64,000 bases of DNA from Cytobacillus dafuensis (GTDB lineage Bacteria > Bacillota > Bacilli > Bacillales > Cytobacillaceae): contig NZ_CP042593.1 in assembly GCF_007995155.1 (NCBI RefSeq), positions 3,576,001 to 3,640,000 of the forward strand. Direction: 5' to 3'. Made by a program: the position numbers and the translations under genes. Positions 9,062 to 18,642 of the stretch are shown piece after piece (within the stretch, counting starts at the first letter, position 1; every line of letters starts with the position of its first letter). The notes beneath the pieces were generated by a model that was not told the DNA's origin, ran no database searches, and was given only the letters and a program-made list of their open reading frames with translations.

Positions 9062-9117
9062 CTCTTTTTATTCTAATTTATTTCGAATAGTTTGAAAAGA
9101 TATTCACTTTTTATATT

Positions 9118-9153
9118 AAAAAACCCCTTCTTCCAAATAAGGAAAAAGGGGTT
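9118..9153 (-). terminator. sdh operon terminator
   Basis: AAACCCCTT.../...AAGGGGTTT arms followed on the minus strand by six T. Located directly after the sdhB stop. Confidence 0.88.
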
Positions 9154-9158
9154 TAAGA

Positions 9159-9920
9159 TTATACGTTGTCACTTCCAAAGAAGTTTTTAAAGGACTGTAA
9201 TGTAGCTGCACGGTTTACTGCAGCAATTGAAGTTGTAATCGGAATTCCTTTCGGACATGATTGAACACAGTTTTGTGAGTTACCACAGCCTGTCATTCCA
9301 CCATCCTCCATAAAGGCATTTAAGCGCTCAGCTTTATTCATTTCACCAGTAGGATGCGCATTAAATAATCGCACTTGGTTAAAGACAGCTGGTCCCATAA
9401 AGTTCGTTTTGCTATTTACATTTGGACATGCTTCTAAGCAAACACCACATGTCATACATTTTGACAATTCATAAGCCCATTGACGCTTTGGTTCAGGCAT
9501 ACGTGGTCCTGGTCCAAGATCATACGTCCCATCAATTGGAATCCAAGCTTTTACCTTTTTCAAGGAATCAAACATACGACTTCTATCAACCTGTAAGTCG
9601 CGTACTACAGGGAAAGTACGCATAGCATCCAAGCGAATTGGCTGCTCTAGCTGATCAACAAGCGCCGAACAAGACTGTCTTGGCTTGCCATTAATAATCA
9701 TTGAGCATGCACCACAAACTTCCTCAAGACAGTTCATATCCCACGCAACTGGAGTTGTTTTTTCACCTTTAGCATTCACTGGGTTACGGCGAATTTCCAT
9801 TAATGCCGAGATCACATTCATGTTCGGACGATAAGCAATCTCGAACTCTTCCTGATAAGGGGCAGAATCAGGATTGTCTTGACGAGTTATTATAAAGCGA
9901 ACTGATTTTTTGTCACTCAT
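9159..9920 (-). CDS. sdhB: Succinate dehydrogenase iron-sulfur subunit
   Basis: A 253-residue electron-transfer subunit of complex II. It has the [2Fe-2S] ligands in CLEEVCGAC plus a downstream Cys (residues about 64-84), the [4Fe-4S] motif CMTCGVCLEAC (about 157-167) and the [3Fe-4S] region CGNSQNCVQSC (about 214-224). Two ATG codons are adjacent; the second is used here, giving the B. subtilis length and better spacing to GGGAG. Last gene of sdhCAB, 19 bases after sdhA. Confidence 0.96.
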   Translation of the reverse strand: MSDKKSVRFIITRQDNPDSAPYQEEFEIAYRPNMNVISALMEIRRNPVNAKGEKTTPVAWDMNCLEEVCGACSMIINGKPRQSCSALVDQLEQPIRLDAMRTFPVVRDLQVDRSRMFDSLKKVKAWIPIDGTYDLGPGPRMPEPKRQWAYELSKCMTCGVCLEACPNVNSKTNFMGPAVFNQVRLFNAHPTGEMNKAERLNAFMEDGGMTGCGNSQNCVQSCPKGIPITTSIAAVNRAATLQSFKNFFGSDNV

Positions 9921-9939
9921 CATTTACTCTCCCTTTCTA

Positions 9940-11691
9940 TTAGTGTTTTTTTGTATAGTCACGTTTACGTGGTTTAATTAATGATACATCGACATCTTCA
10001 TAATGGAATTCTGGCGCTGAATTGGAATCCACAAACTTAGCCATTGTTGTTTTTAAGAATTCCTCGTCATTACGATCTGGGAATTCCGGCTTGTAGTGTG
10101 CACCACGGCTTTCATTACGGTTGTATGCACCAATTGTGATAACACGTGCTAATTGAAGCATATTTTGTAATTGACGAGTAAATGTCGCACCCTGGTTGCT
10201 CCATTTTGCCGTGTCATTAATATTAATGTTTTTATAGCGTTCTAAAAGTTCAACAATTTTTTCATCTGTCTTTAATAGTCTGTCATTATGTCGAACAACT
10301 GTTACATTATCTGTCATCCATTCGCCAAGCTCTTTATGGATGACATATGCATTCTCCGTACCATCCAAAGACATGATGTTCTTCCATTTTTCTTCTTCTT
10401 GCTTCACATAGCCTTCAAATATGGAAGAAGATACATCATCCGAACGCTTTTTAAGACCCTCAATATATTCAAGAACCTTAGGACCTGCAACCATCCCGCC
10501 ATAAATGGCAGATAATAATGAGTTAGCACCAAGGCGATTTGCACCATGCTGAGAATAATCACACTCTCCTGCTGCAAATAAGCCTGGAATATTAGTCATT
10601 TGATCATAATCAACCCAAAGTCCGCCCATTGAATAGTGAACAGCAGGGAAGATTTTCATAGGAACTTTACGTGGATCATCACCCATGAACTTCTCATATA
10701 TTTCAATGATTCCACCAAGCTTAACATCTAGCTCATGAGGATCTTTATGAGAAAGATCAAGGTATACCATGTTTTCTCCGTTAATTCCTAATTTTTGATT
10801 TACACACACATCAAAAATTTCTCGAGTAGCAATATCCCTTGGAACAAGATTTCCATATGCAGGATATTTCTCCTCTAAGAAATACCAAGGCTTACCATCT
10901 TTATATGTCCAAACACGACCACCTTCACCACGTGCTGATTCACTCATAAGACGAAGCTTATCATCCCCTGGAATAGCTGTCGGGTGAATTTGGATAAATT
11001 CTCCATTTGCATAATATGCACCTTGCTGATAAACAATGGAAGCTGCTGAACCAGTATTAATAACAGAGTTTGTTGATTTTCCAAAAATAATTCCAGGTCC
11101 GCCAGTTGCCATAATAACTGCATCAGCAGAGAAGGATTTAATTTCAGAAGAGGTTAAGTTTTGCGTTACTACACCACGACAAATCCCCTCATCATCAATG
11201 ACAGCACCTAAAAATTCCCATCCTTCATACTTCGTCACTAAACCAGCAACCTCGAAACGACGAACCTGCTCATCCAAAGCATAAAGAAGCTGCTGACCAG
11301 TAGTTGCACCAGCAAATGCTGTTCTATGATGCTGAGTTCCTCCAAAGCGTCGGAAATCTAACAATCCTTCAGGTGTACGATTAAACATAACGCCCATACG
11401 GTCTAATAAATGAATGATCCCTGGTGCAGCCTCAGCCATTGCTTTAACAGGAGGCTGGTTTGCTAAAAAGTCTCCACCATAAATGGTATCGTCGAAATGG
11501 ATATATGGAGAATCCCCTTCTCCTTTTGTATTTACAGCTCCGTTAATACCACCTTGAGCACAAACAGAGTGAGAACGTTTAACCGGAACTAAAGAGAATA
11601 ACTCAACCGGAGTCCCTGATTCTGCAACTTTAATTGTTGCCATTAAGCCGGCTAAACCACCGCCGACAATAATTACCTTACCTTTAGCCAT
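9940..11691 (-). CDS. sdhA: Succinate dehydrogenase flavoprotein subunit
   Basis: A 583-residue FAD-containing subunit that oxidises succinate to fumarate at the inner face of the membrane. The dinucleotide fold GGGLAGLMA is at residues 9-17, SHSVCAQGGINGA near 41-53 carries the His that binds FAD covalently, and HPTAIPGDDKLRLMSESARGEGG near 236-258 holds the substrate-binding and catalytic His/Arg. Normal length. Middle gene of sdhCAB. Confidence 0.97.
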   Translation of the reverse strand: MAKGKVIIVGGGLAGLMATIKVAESGTPVELFSLVPVKRSHSVCAQGGINGAVNTKGEGDSPYIHFDDTIYGGDFLANQPPVKAMAEAAPGIIHLLDRMGVMFNRTPEGLLDFRRFGGTQHHRTAFAGATTGQQLLYALDEQVRRFEVAGLVTKYEGWEFLGAVIDDEGICRGVVTQNLTSSEIKSFSADAVIMATGGPGIIFGKSTNSVINTGSAASIVYQQGAYYANGEFIQIHPTAIPGDDKLRLMSESARGEGGRVWTYKDGKPWYFLEEKYPAYGNLVPRDIATREIFDVCVNQKLGINGENMVYLDLSHKDPHELDVKLGGIIEIYEKFMGDDPRKVPMKIFPAVHYSMGGLWVDYDQMTNIPGLFAAGECDYSQHGANRLGANSLLSAIYGGMVAGPKVLEYIEGLKKRSDDVSSSIFEGYVKQEEEKWKNIMSLDGTENAYVIHKELGEWMTDNVTVVRHNDRLLKTDEKIVELLERYKNININDTAKWSNQGATFTRQLQNMLQLARVITIGAYNRNESRGAHYKPEFPDRNDEEFLKTTMAKFVDSNSAPEFHYEDVDVSLIKPRKRDYTKKH

Positions 11692-11763
11692 TGTGATTCA
11701 CTCCCTAATACTTAGTAAACCTAAAGTACAACTTTTAAACCCGAACAAATTTTTAATATAATA

Positions 11764-12372
11764 TTAAATAAATGCTGTAATTGCACGAATACCTACAATA
11801 GATAGCGCAATAAAGATAGCAATCGTTACATATGTTGATATTACCTGTGAACGAGGTGAGAGTGTGATTCCCCAGCTGACACAGAAAGACCATAAACCGT
11901 TAGAGAAGTGGAAAATGGTAGAAATAACACCAGCTATATAAAACCAGAACATAAACGGATTTGAAAGAATGCTCGCCATCATGTCGAAGTTAACTTCCTC
12001 ACCGAGTGCAGCTTGTATTCGAGTTTGCCATACATGCCATGAAACAAATATAAGCGTAATAACACCAGTAATACGTTGGAGCATAAACATCCAATTTCGG
12101 AAAAATCCAAATCTACTTACATTGTTTTTAGCAGTAAAGGCAATATAAAGTCCATAGATGGCATGAAATAATAAAGGCAAGAATATAATAAAAACTTCCA
12201 AGAAAGTTCTGAATGGCAGATTTTCCATAAAACCTGCAGCCTTATTAAACGACTCCTCTCCCCCTGTTGCAAAATGATTGATTACAAGGTGCTGTACTAT
12301 AAACAAACCTACAGGTATTACACCAAGTAATGAATGCAATCTGCGATAAAAAAATTCTCGATTACCCGCCAT
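11764..12372 (-). CDS. sdhC: Succinate dehydrogenase cytochrome b558 subunit
   Basis: A 202-residue membrane anchor with five predicted transmembrane helices and several His residues in or next to helices (FIVQHLVINH, LLFHAIYG, VSWHVW, IFHFSNGLW) that serve as ligands for two hemes in the B. subtilis homologue. It anchors SdhA/SdhB and passes electrons to menaquinone. First gene of sdhCAB; a candidate catabolite-response element lies about 160 bases upstream. Confidence 0.95.
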   Translation of the reverse strand: MAGNREFFYRRLHSLLGVIPVGLFIVQHLVINHFATGGEESFNKAAGFMENLPFRTFLEVFIIFLPLLFHAIYGLYIAFTAKNNVSRFGFFRNWMFMLQRITGVITLIFVSWHVWQTRIQAALGEEVNFDMMASILSNPFMFWFYIAGVISTIFHFSNGLWSFCVSWGITLSPRSQVISTYVTIAIFIALSIVGIRAITAFI

Positions 12373-12531
12373 GATTTACCCCCCTAAATTTTTACAAGAT
12401 GCTCAAGGTTTCACTTTTAAACATTATGTATAAAAGTCGTGTTTTTCCTTAAACATCAACTCGAAAATGGCATATCATTTTCTTACAATTATGTGACATG
12501 TCCATTTTACTCTCAACATCTTAGAGCGTCA

Positions 12532-12546
12532 AGGAAACGATTACAT
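12532..12546 (-). promoter_or_regulatory. Candidate cre (CcpA) site upstream of sdhC
   Basis: The minus strand reads ATGTAATCGTTTCCT, which fits the relaxed cre consensus WTGNAANCGNWNNCW at every position. Carbon catabolite repression of the citric-acid branch would explain it. The distance to sdhC (about 160 bases) leaves its position relative to the promoter open. Confidence 0.5.
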
Positions 12547-12721
12547 AAATTGTTCAAATGAAAAAATTTTTGAAATATATTGATATTATAAAAATGGCAT
12601 GGATGACCTTGTTTTTTCTATAATTAATACAAATCTCTATTTATTTCGAAATAGTATTTTTTTCTAGTCACAAAAATAGCCTTTTTTCAAGTTTACATGT
12701 CTAAATTAGTTCCACATTGTA

Positions 12722-12727
12722 TATAAT
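12722..12727 (+). promoter_or_regulatory. yslB: yslB -10 box
   Basis: TATAAT 31 bases upstream of the yslB start codon. No convincing -35 hexamer is seen at 16-18 bases. Confidence 0.45.
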
Positions 12728-12757
12728 AGAAGAATAATAGAAAGAGAGGAATCTAGC

Positions 12758-13216
12758 TTGAGTGAAACAGCTGCAGAATTAAGACATGACGAAAAAAAAT
12801 CTGAAACCATTCCTGTATTCGGTTATGAACTTATTCGAGAAGTTCTACTAAACGAAATATTAGGTAATGATGCACCTGACATTTTGTATTGGGCAGGAAA
12901 AAGACTTGCTCGCCAATACCCCATGGAATCTATATCCCAAATGATCGAATTTTTTCAACAGGCCGCCTGGGGAAACCTTAGTATAATAAAAGAATCAAAA
13001 AACGAAATGGAATTTATGCTATTCAGTTCCTTAATAAATGACAGACTGCAAAAAAATGATCAGTGCACATTTCAGCTGGAAGCTGGGTTTATAGCACAAC
13101 AAATAGAAATGCAGAAAGAAGTAATTTGTGAAGCATATGAACAACCCCACAAAAAAAAGGGAAAAGTGCACTTCACGGTAAAATGGGATAAAAAAGACAC
13201 TCTGAATCGATCATGA
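12758..13216 (+). CDS. yslB: YslB family protein (DUF2507)
   Basis: A 152-residue cytosolic protein of the DUF2507 family, represented by B. subtilis YslB in the same place between sdhC and lysC. The family is thought to have a TRAPP/V4R-like fold; no enzymatic motif is visible and the function is not known. Start is TTG, preceded by AGAGAGGA. Unlike its neighbours it is transcribed on the plus strand, convergent with lysC and sharing a terminator with it. Confidence 0.85.
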   Translation: MSETAAELRHDEKKSETIPVFGYELIREVLLNEILGNDAPDILYWAGKRLARQYPMESISQMIEFFQQAAWGNLSIIKESKNEMEFMLFSSLINDRLQKNDQCTFQLEAGFIAQQIEMQKEVICEAYEQPHKKKGKVHFTVKWDKKDTLNRS

Positions 13217-13221
13217 AAATA

Positions 13222-13258
13222 CTGGAAAAAGGCTTTCTGTAGAAAGCCTTTTTCTTTT
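13222..13258. terminator. Bidirectional terminator yslB / lysC
   Basis: GGAAAAAGGCTTTC pairs with GAAAGCCTTTTTC, with T-runs available on both strands. It lies between the convergent yslB and lysC stops. Confidence 0.9.
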
Positions 13259-13262
13259 TAAA

Positions 13263-13757
13263 TTAGGATTCTACAGGTATACCAGATAAATTGAAAGCGT
13301 TGTGCAGCAACTGAACAGACTGAAGCATTTTTTCTTGCTCAATGACAGTTGAAACCTTTATTTCTGAAGTACTAACCATTTTAATTGGAATATTGCCTGT
13401 CGATAGTACTTCAAACATTTTTGCTGCCACCCCTGGGTTGGAGATCATCCCTGAACCAACAATAGAAACTTTCGCTAGGCCCTGCTCAGATTCAATTTGA
13501 TGATAGTTTATTCTTTGTTTACAATTTTCTAATACCTGAAGCGTCTCATTCAGATCTTCATTTTTAATCGAAAATGAAAGATTTGTTGATTGATCAGCTA
13601 TCGTACTTTGAATAATAATATCGACATTAATATGATTCTTGGCTAATTCAGAGAAAATAACAGATAGTGATGACAAGGAATTAGACAAACCTAAAACGGT
13701 TACTCTCGTTATTTCACTTTCAAATGCGATTCCACGTACAACTAAATTTTGCTCCAT
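13263..13757 (-). CDS. lysC: Aspartokinase II beta subunit (internal in-frame start)
   Basis: An in-frame ATG at residue 246 of the aspartokinase is preceded by GAGGAGGAAG with eight-base spacing, a far better ribosome site than expected inside a gene. The 164-residue product MEQNLVVRGIA... contains only the two ACT domains. B. subtilis lysC is known to make such a beta subunit from the same place, giving an alpha2-beta2 enzyme. Confidence 0.82.
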   Translation of the reverse strand: MEQNLVVRGIAFESEITRVTVLGLSNSLSSLSVIFSELAKNHINVDIIIQSTIADQSTNLSFSIKNEDLNETLQVLENCKQRINYHQIESEQGLAKVSIVGSGMISNPGVAAKMFEVLSTGNIPIKMVSTSEIKVSTVIEQEKMLQSVQLLHNAFNLSGIPVES

Positions 13758-14492
13758 ATTGACTTCCTCCTCGATGATCGTTCCTGCTTCCCTCTCACTG
13801 CTAGAACGGACCTCTAATGGGATATTATAGTTTTTTGCAAACTCAACCGCTCTTGGATGCAAAACACTTGCACCTAAATGTGCAAGCTCCAGCATTTCAT
13901 CGTATGATACGTCTAAAAGCTTCCTAGCATCTGTTATATAGCGAGGATCTGTTGTAAATACTCCTGTTACATCTGTATAAATATCACATTTATCTGCTCT
14001 CAGAACTGCAGCTAGGGCCACAGCTGTTGTATCAGATCCTCCACGTCCTAATGTAGAAATTGCCCCTTCCTTCGTAAGCCCTTGAAAACCAGCGACAATG
14101 ACAATCAAGCCTTGGCTTAGTTCACTTTCTAACCTTTCTGTATCAATATCAATAATTCTGGCATTTCCATGAACTGATTCAGTTTTTATTCCTGCTTGCC
14201 AACCTGTTAAAGAAACCGCTGGATAACCCTGTTCAGATAGAGCCATAGCTAATAATGCAATCGTTATCTGTTCTCCAGTAGTTAAGAGCATGTCCATTTC
14301 TCTTTTATTTGGGTTGGGGGAAATTTCCTTTGCTAAGCTGACTAGCTCATCAGTTGATTTCCCCATAGCAGAAACAACAACTATACAATCATTTCCTCTG
14401 TTCTTTTCTTCAATTATTCTATTAGCTACATTTCTTATTCTCTCCACATTCGCAACAGATGTCCCACCAAACTTCAATACAATTAGTCCCAC
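13263..14492 (-). CDS. lysC: Aspartokinase II (lysine-sensitive), alpha subunit
   Basis: A 409-residue kinase making aspartyl phosphate, first step to lysine, threonine and diaminopimelate for the cell wall and dipicolinate. The catalytic domain has KFGGTSVAN at residues 7-15, the SAMG segment near 43 and TLGRGGSDTTA near 147; two ACT domains (about 260-400) bind lysine. Start is GTG with GAGGGG upstream. An internal start yields the beta subunit. The 5' leader is a lysine riboswitch. Confidence 0.95.
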   Translation of the reverse strand: MGLIVLKFGGTSVANVERIRNVANRIIEEKNRGNDCIVVVSAMGKSTDELVSLAKEISPNPNKREMDMLLTTGEQITIALLAMALSEQGYPAVSLTGWQAGIKTESVHGNARIIDIDTERLESELSQGLIVIVAGFQGLTKEGAISTLGRGGSDTTAVALAAVLRADKCDIYTDVTGVFTTDPRYITDARKLLDVSYDEMLELAHLGASVLHPRAVEFAKNYNIPLEVRSSSEREAGTIIEEEVNMEQNLVVRGIAFESEITRVTVLGLSNSLSSLSVIFSELAKNHINVDIIIQSTIADQSTNLSFSIKNEDLNETLQVLENCKQRINYHQIESEQGLAKVSIVGSGMISNPGVAAKMFEVLSTGNIPIKMVSTSEIKVSTVIEQEKMLQSVQLLHNAFNLSGIPVES

Positions 14493-14595
14493 GGTTACCC
14501 CTCTTTCTATTAATTCGAGTAGTTTGTTTTGACCGTCTTGACTACAATTGCTTTAGAAAATATGCCTACGTCCTTGATTTGTTTTGGATAATGGC

Positions 14596-14630
14596 ATAAA
14601 AAAAAGCAATGAGATTCTATCCCATTGCTG
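14596..14630 (-). terminator. Lysine riboswitch expression-platform terminator
   Basis: GCAATGGGATAGAATCTCATTGC hairpin followed by eight T on the minus strand, about 110 bases upstream of lysC and just after the aptamer. It stops transcription when lysine is bound. Confidence 0.92.
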
Positions 14631-14659
14631 TGATTATAAGCGTATAAAAAATACGATTA

Positions 14660-14848
14660 TTCACAGTGTGATAGCTCTCCAAGACGAATTTGTCTTGACA
14701 ATCTTGCATTTATTCAATACAAAACCAGCAAAGAAAGTGATGAGACTTTCTCCACTTCGGCAAACATTCCCTTTCAAAGCTTTTCATTGAAGCCCATTCT
14801 TCTCCAAGCATTTACTATTGAAGTTCGCACCTCTATCTTCACTATAAG
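14660..14848 (-). promoter_or_regulatory. Lysine riboswitch (L-box) aptamer
   Basis: The minus strand contains the conserved L-box segments: GATAGAGGTGCGAACTTC, AGTAA, GGGAATGTTTGCCGAAG and the closing GAGAGCTATC that pairs with the opening GATAG to form P1. It lies upstream of lysC with a following terminator hairpin. Lysine binding should lower lysC expression. Confidence 0.94.
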
Positions 14849-14956
14849 AGACATTTCAAAAATTAAGAATTAACTCTCTTTTTGAATTCGCTTTAATGTG
14901 ATAAAGTAATATTTAATTTTCAGTTATTATAGCACATTCATTTTTTTCAAACAATA

Positions 14957-16729
14957 TTATTCCTGTAATTTTTTAATTAAATCCTCCGCTACATTCGCTG
15001 GAAGACCAATTTCTCTTAATTCTTCTAGTGATGCAGCTTTCATTTTCTTTATGGATCCAAAGGTTTTTAACAACTGCTTCTTTCGTTTTTCACCTATTCC
15101 TTGGATATCATCAAGCACAGATTGAAAGGCATTTTTTCCTCTTAGCTGTCTATGAAATGTAATCGCAAAACGGTGAACCTCATCTTGAATTCTTTGTAGC
15201 AAATAAAACTCTTGGCTATTTCTTCCAAGTTGTACAATTTCTAATGGATTTCCATACAAAAGCTGTGAAGTTCTATGTTTATCATCCTTTACAAGACCGG
15301 AAATAGGTATATCAAGGCCGAGCTCATTTTCCAGTACATCTCTAACCGTTTCTACATGACCTTTTCCTCCATCAATGATAATTAAGTCTGGCAGAGGAAG
15401 ATTTTCCTTCAAAACCCGAGAATATCTTCGGCGAACAACCTCCCGCATTGAATCATAATCATCCGGGCCTTGAACAGATTTTATTTTATACTTACGGTAC
15501 TCTCTCTTCTCTGGCTTCCCATCAATAAAGACAACCATTGCAGAAACCGGATCTGTTCCTTGAATATTGGAGTTGTCGAAAGCCTCGATTCGGTGAGGGG
15601 TATAAATCCCTAGCTGATCACCTAAATTTTCAACGGCTTTAATGGTTCTTTCCTCGTCTCTTTCAATGAGAGAGAATTTTTCTTGAAGGGCAATTTTCGC
15701 ATTTTTGCATGCAAGTTTAACTAAATCTTTTTTCTGTCCACGCTGTGGTTTAAAAACTTTAACTCCTATGAGCTCTTCAGCCATTTCAGCATTCACTGAA
15801 TCAGGAAGCAATATTTCATTCGGTTTAAAGTGATTTGCTTTTAAATAAAATTGCCCCAGATAAGTTAATATTTCTTCTTCAGGCTCTTGATAAAGTGGAA
15901 ACATCGAAACATCTCGTTCGATTAACTTTCCTTGTCTAATAAAGAATACCTGTACACACATCCAGCCTTTGTCCACTGCGAAACCAAATACATCACGATC
16001 AGTTAAGTCTGTCGTCGTTATTTTTTGTTTTTCCATTGTGGCCTCAATATGAACGATTTTGTCTCGGAACTCCTTTGCCCTTTCAAAGTCTAGCTCGTCA
16101 GCTGCAGCTATCATTTTCTCTGTGAGATCCTTTTTTATTTCTTTATAGCCGCCATTTAAAAAACGGGTAATTTCATCTGTCATTTTCTTATATTCTTGCT
16201 CGCCGACTTCCTTTACACATGGTGCAAGACATTGTCCTAGATGATAATAAAGGCAAACACGATCGGGAAGTGTTGTACATTTTCTTAATGGATAAATTTT
16301 ATCCAGGAGTTTTTTTGTTTCATTAGCAGCTGATACGTTTGGATATGGACCAAAATATTTCCCCTTATCTTTTTTTACCTTTCTAGTTGTAATGAGGCGG
16401 GGGTGTTTCTCAGCAGTTAATTTAATAAACGGATAGGTCTTATCATCCTTGAGCATTACATTATATTTCGGATCATACTTTTTGATTAAGTTCATCTCAA
16501 GGATTAATGCTTCCATATTAGAGGATGTTACAATATATTCAAAGTCTTCGATCTCATTTACAAGCCTTTGGGTTTTCCCGTCATGCGAGCCAGTAAAATA
16601 CGATCTAACACGATTTTTTAATATTTTTGCTTTCCCTACATAGATAATTGTTCCTTGGCGATCCTTCATTAAATAACAGCCAGGCTGATCAGGTAAAAGC
16701 ATTAGTTTGTTTTTAATCATTTCATTCAT
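14957..16729 (-). CDS. uvrC: UvrABC system protein C
   Basis: A 590-residue nuclease that makes both incisions in nucleotide excision repair. N-terminal GIY-YIG domain ([21 protein letters not shown] near 17-37), Cys-rich region [13 protein letters not shown] near 155-172, UVR motif near 205-235, RNase H-like domain with [11 protein letters not shown] and IIDGGKGH, and C-terminal tandem helix-hairpin-helix. Length is normal. It is downstream of trxA and its terminator. Confidence 0.97.
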   Translation of the reverse strand: MNEMIKNKLMLLPDQPGCYLMKDRQGTIIYVGKAKILKNRVRSYFTGSHDGKTQRLVNEIEDFEYIVTSSNMEALILEMNLIKKYDPKYNVMLKDDKTYPFIKLTAEKHPRLITTRKVKKDKGKYFGPYPNVSAANETKKLLDKIYPLRKCTTLPDRVCLYYHLGQCLAPCVKEVGEQEYKKMTDEITRFLNGGYKEIKKDLTEKMIAAADELDFERAKEFRDKIVHIEATMEKQKITTTDLTDRDVFGFAVDKGWMCVQVFFIRQGKLIERDVSMFPLYQEPEEEILTYLGQFYLKANHFKPNEILLPDSVNAEMAEELIGVKVFKPQRGQKKDLVKLACKNAKIALQEKFSLIERDEERTIKAVENLGDQLGIYTPHRIEAFDNSNIQGTDPVSAMVVFIDGKPEKREYRKYKIKSVQGPDDYDSMREVVRRRYSRVLKENLPLPDLIIIDGGKGHVETVRDVLENELGLDIPISGLVKDDKHRTSQLLYGNPLEIVQLGRNSQEFYLLQRIQDEVHRFAITFHRQLRGKNAFQSVLDDIQGIGEKRKKQLLKTFGSIKKMKAASLEELREIGLPANVAEDLIKKLQE

Positions 16730-16769
16730 ATTTTCACTTCCAAATTAGAAATGCTCTTTCCTTAGCAAA

Positions 16770-16803
16770 ACCCCCGGACTTCAATGGAGAAGCCGGGGGT
16801 TTA
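16770..16803 (-). terminator. trxA terminator
   Basis: AAACCCCCGGACTTC.../...GAAGCCGGGGGTTT: nearly perfect arms, T-rich tail on the minus strand, just after trxA. Confidence 0.9.
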
Positions 16804-16824
16804 ATTTACATTTAATCTTATTTA

Positions 16825-17139
16825 TTATGCATGTTTAGAAAGAAGTTCTGCAAGAGCTTCTTTCGGTTGGAAGCCGACAACTTTATCTACAACTTCACCG
16901 TCTTTAAAAACGAGTAAAGTCGGGATACTCATAACACCAAACTTACCTGCTGTTTCTTGGTTTTCATCTACATCAATCTTTACGATTTTTACTTTATCTC
17001 CTATTTCAGAGTCAAGCTCTTCTAAAACTGGAGCGATCATTTTACACGGTCCGCACCATGGAGCCCAAAAGTCTGCAAGAACGACTCCTGAACCAGTTTC
17101 AGTAGCGAAGCTTTGATCTGTAACGTTTGTAATTGCCAT
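16825..17139 (-). CDS. trxA: Thioredoxin
   Basis: A 104-residue cytosolic protein disulfide reductase. The redox-active WCGPC is at residues 28-32 in [14 protein letters not shown], and the cis-proline is in [12 protein letters not shown] near residue 75. GGAGGC precedes the ATG. It lies between etfA and uvrC as in B. subtilis and has its own terminator. Confidence 0.97.
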   Translation of the reverse strand: MAITNVTDQSFATETGSGVVLADFWAPWCGPCKMIAPVLEELDSEIGDKVKIVKIDVDENQETAGKFGVMSIPTLLVFKDGEVVDKVVGFQPKEALAELLSKHA

Positions 17140-17285
17140 AATAAATGCCTCCTAATATTCAACTTATATACTACCGACAGTATAACATTGATTATTTACT
17201 GATGCTAACATTTTGCTTCGATACGTAATTTTCCCTTATTCAGTATTACTATTCGTATATGTAGAAAAGACTGTATGACATAAAA

Positions 17286-17310
17286 ACGAGCGGAATCAAT
17301 ACCGCCCGTC
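17286..17310 (-). terminator. Terminator downstream of etfA and a repeat
   Basis: ACGAGCGG pairs with CCGCCCGT (one mismatch), followed on the minus strand by TTTTTA. About 200 bases after the etfA stop, beyond the repeat copy. Confidence 0.7.
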
Positions 17311-17335
17311 ATTTCACAATATAAAAATCTTTTCG

Positions 17336-17516
17336 CGAGTTAGAGGAATGCCTAGCTCCACAAGGAATGCTTCGGCAGCATATGCATCGCACGACTAAAA
17401 GTGGAGCTTTTAGGAGGAGCGCCTACCCCCGACGTACAGGATGTACTAGTGTCGACAATGCGACAGGACGTGGCGGTATTTAGTTGATGTTCCCCTTTCA
17501 AGGCGCTTCCGCTTTT
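17336..17516 (-). repeat. Modular repeat, copy 3 (inverted relative to copy 1)
   Basis: Minus strand starts GAAAAGCGGAAGCGCC and ends TGGAGCTAGGCAT, the same termini as copy 1. It contains the GTCGTGCGATG module shared with copy 1, a GTAC-RTCCT-GTAC hairpin at 17434-17446 and a related one with one mismatch at 17460-17474. The end of the element directly touches the etfA stop codon, so it forms the etfA 3' untranslated region. Confidence 0.72.
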
Positions 17517-18494
17517 CTATGCATTAACTAATAATTTTCTAAACTCTTCAGTAAGCATTGGGACAACTTCAAACAAGTCTCCAACGATTCCGTAATCTGC
17601 CACTTTAAAGATATTTGCTTCAGGATCCTTGTTAATAGCAACAATTACTTTGGAGTTTGACATGCCTGCAAGGTGTTGAATTGCACCTGAAATACCGCAA
17701 GCAATATATAGATCAGGAGTAACTACCTTCCCTGTCTGACCGATTTGTAATGAGTAATCACAATAGTCTGCATCACAAGCGCCGCGGGAAGCTCCAACAG
17801 CTCCGTTAAGAACTTTTGCAAGTTCCTGTAATGGAGAAAAGCCTTCTTCACTCTTAACCCCGCGTCCTCCAGCTACTATAACCTTCGCTTCAGATAGATC
17901 CACACCCTCACTTGCCTTGCGAACTACCTCTTTAATGATTGTACGAAGATCTTTAATATCAACTGATAAAGAAGATACCTCACCAGTTCTTGATTCACCC
18001 TTTTCTAAAGGACTAATATTATTCGGACGAATAGTTGCAAAAATTAAACCATCGGTAACAATTTTCTTTTCGAATGCTTTTCCAGAATAAATAGGACGTG
18101 TGAAAACTAAGTTTCCTCCTGCTACTTCTAAAGCAGTCACATCTGAAATTAATCCAGAGTTTAATTTTGCTGCAATTTTAGGGGCAAGGTCCTTTCCTAA
18201 TGCTGTATGACCAAAGATAAGACCTTCTGGTTTTTCAGCATCAATTACAGCCATAATTGCTTGAGAGTAACCATCTGGAGTATATTGTTTTAATTTTTCA
18301 TCCTCTATTGTAACTACACGGTCAGCACCAAATTGGATCAATTCTCCACTTAAAGCGTTTACAGAATTACCGATTAAAACTCCGACAACTTCTCCGCCTT
18401 CAGCAGTTGTTTTTGCTGCAGCAATTGCTTCGAAGGAAACATTACGCAATGATCCATCACGGACTTCACCTAACACTAACACTTTTCTAGTCAT
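17517..18494 (-). CDS. etfA: Electron transfer flavoprotein subunit alpha
   Basis: A 325-residue FAD-binding subunit that accepts electrons from acyl-CoA dehydrogenases during beta-oxidation. The C-terminal half carries the FAD-binding signature (VVAGGRGVKSEEGF, QIGQTGKVVTPDLYIACGISGAIQH, NKDPEANIFKVADYGIVGDL), the N-terminal half is the NAAC-type fold. It lies downstream of etfB; the 148-base gap holds no clear terminator. Confidence 0.96.
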   Translation of the reverse strand: MTRKVLVLGEVRDGSLRNVSFEAIAAAKTTAEGGEVVGVLIGNSVNALSGELIQFGADRVVTIEDEKLKQYTPDGYSQAIMAVIDAEKPEGLIFGHTALGKDLAPKIAAKLNSGLISDVTALEVAGGNLVFTRPIYSGKAFEKKIVTDGLIFATIRPNNISPLEKGESRTGEVSSLSVDIKDLRTIIKEVVRKASEGVDLSEAKVIVAGGRGVKSEEGFSPLQELAKVLNGAVGASRGACDADYCDYSLQIGQTGKVVTPDLYIACGISGAIQHLAGMSNSKVIVAINKDPEANIFKVADYGIVGDLFEVVPMLTEEFRKLLVNA

Positions 18495-18642
18495 TATGAT
18501 TTACCTCCTGCGTTTTTCGAGAGGTTAGACGCCAAAAGTTGAATTAAAAGTAATAGAGAATAACAAAATTACCTATTCCAACAATAGCCCTACCTAATCT
18601 AAATTATTGTTTTAGTACTAATTTTTATATTTAAATTTTTAT

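Larger units (their letters stand above)
12373..12757. other. Divergent promoter region sdhC / yslB
   Basis: AT-rich 385-base region between divergent genes. It holds a cre-like site (12532-12546) on the sdh side and a TATAAT at 12722-12727 for yslB. A possible sdh promoter has TTGATG at 12459-12454 and TTTATA at 12434-12429 on the minus strand, but its 19-base spacer is not ideal. Confidence 0.5.

Noticed and set aside
14584-14790. 68-codon plus-strand frame upstream of lysC
   Set aside because: It is antisense to the lysine riboswitch and its terminator.
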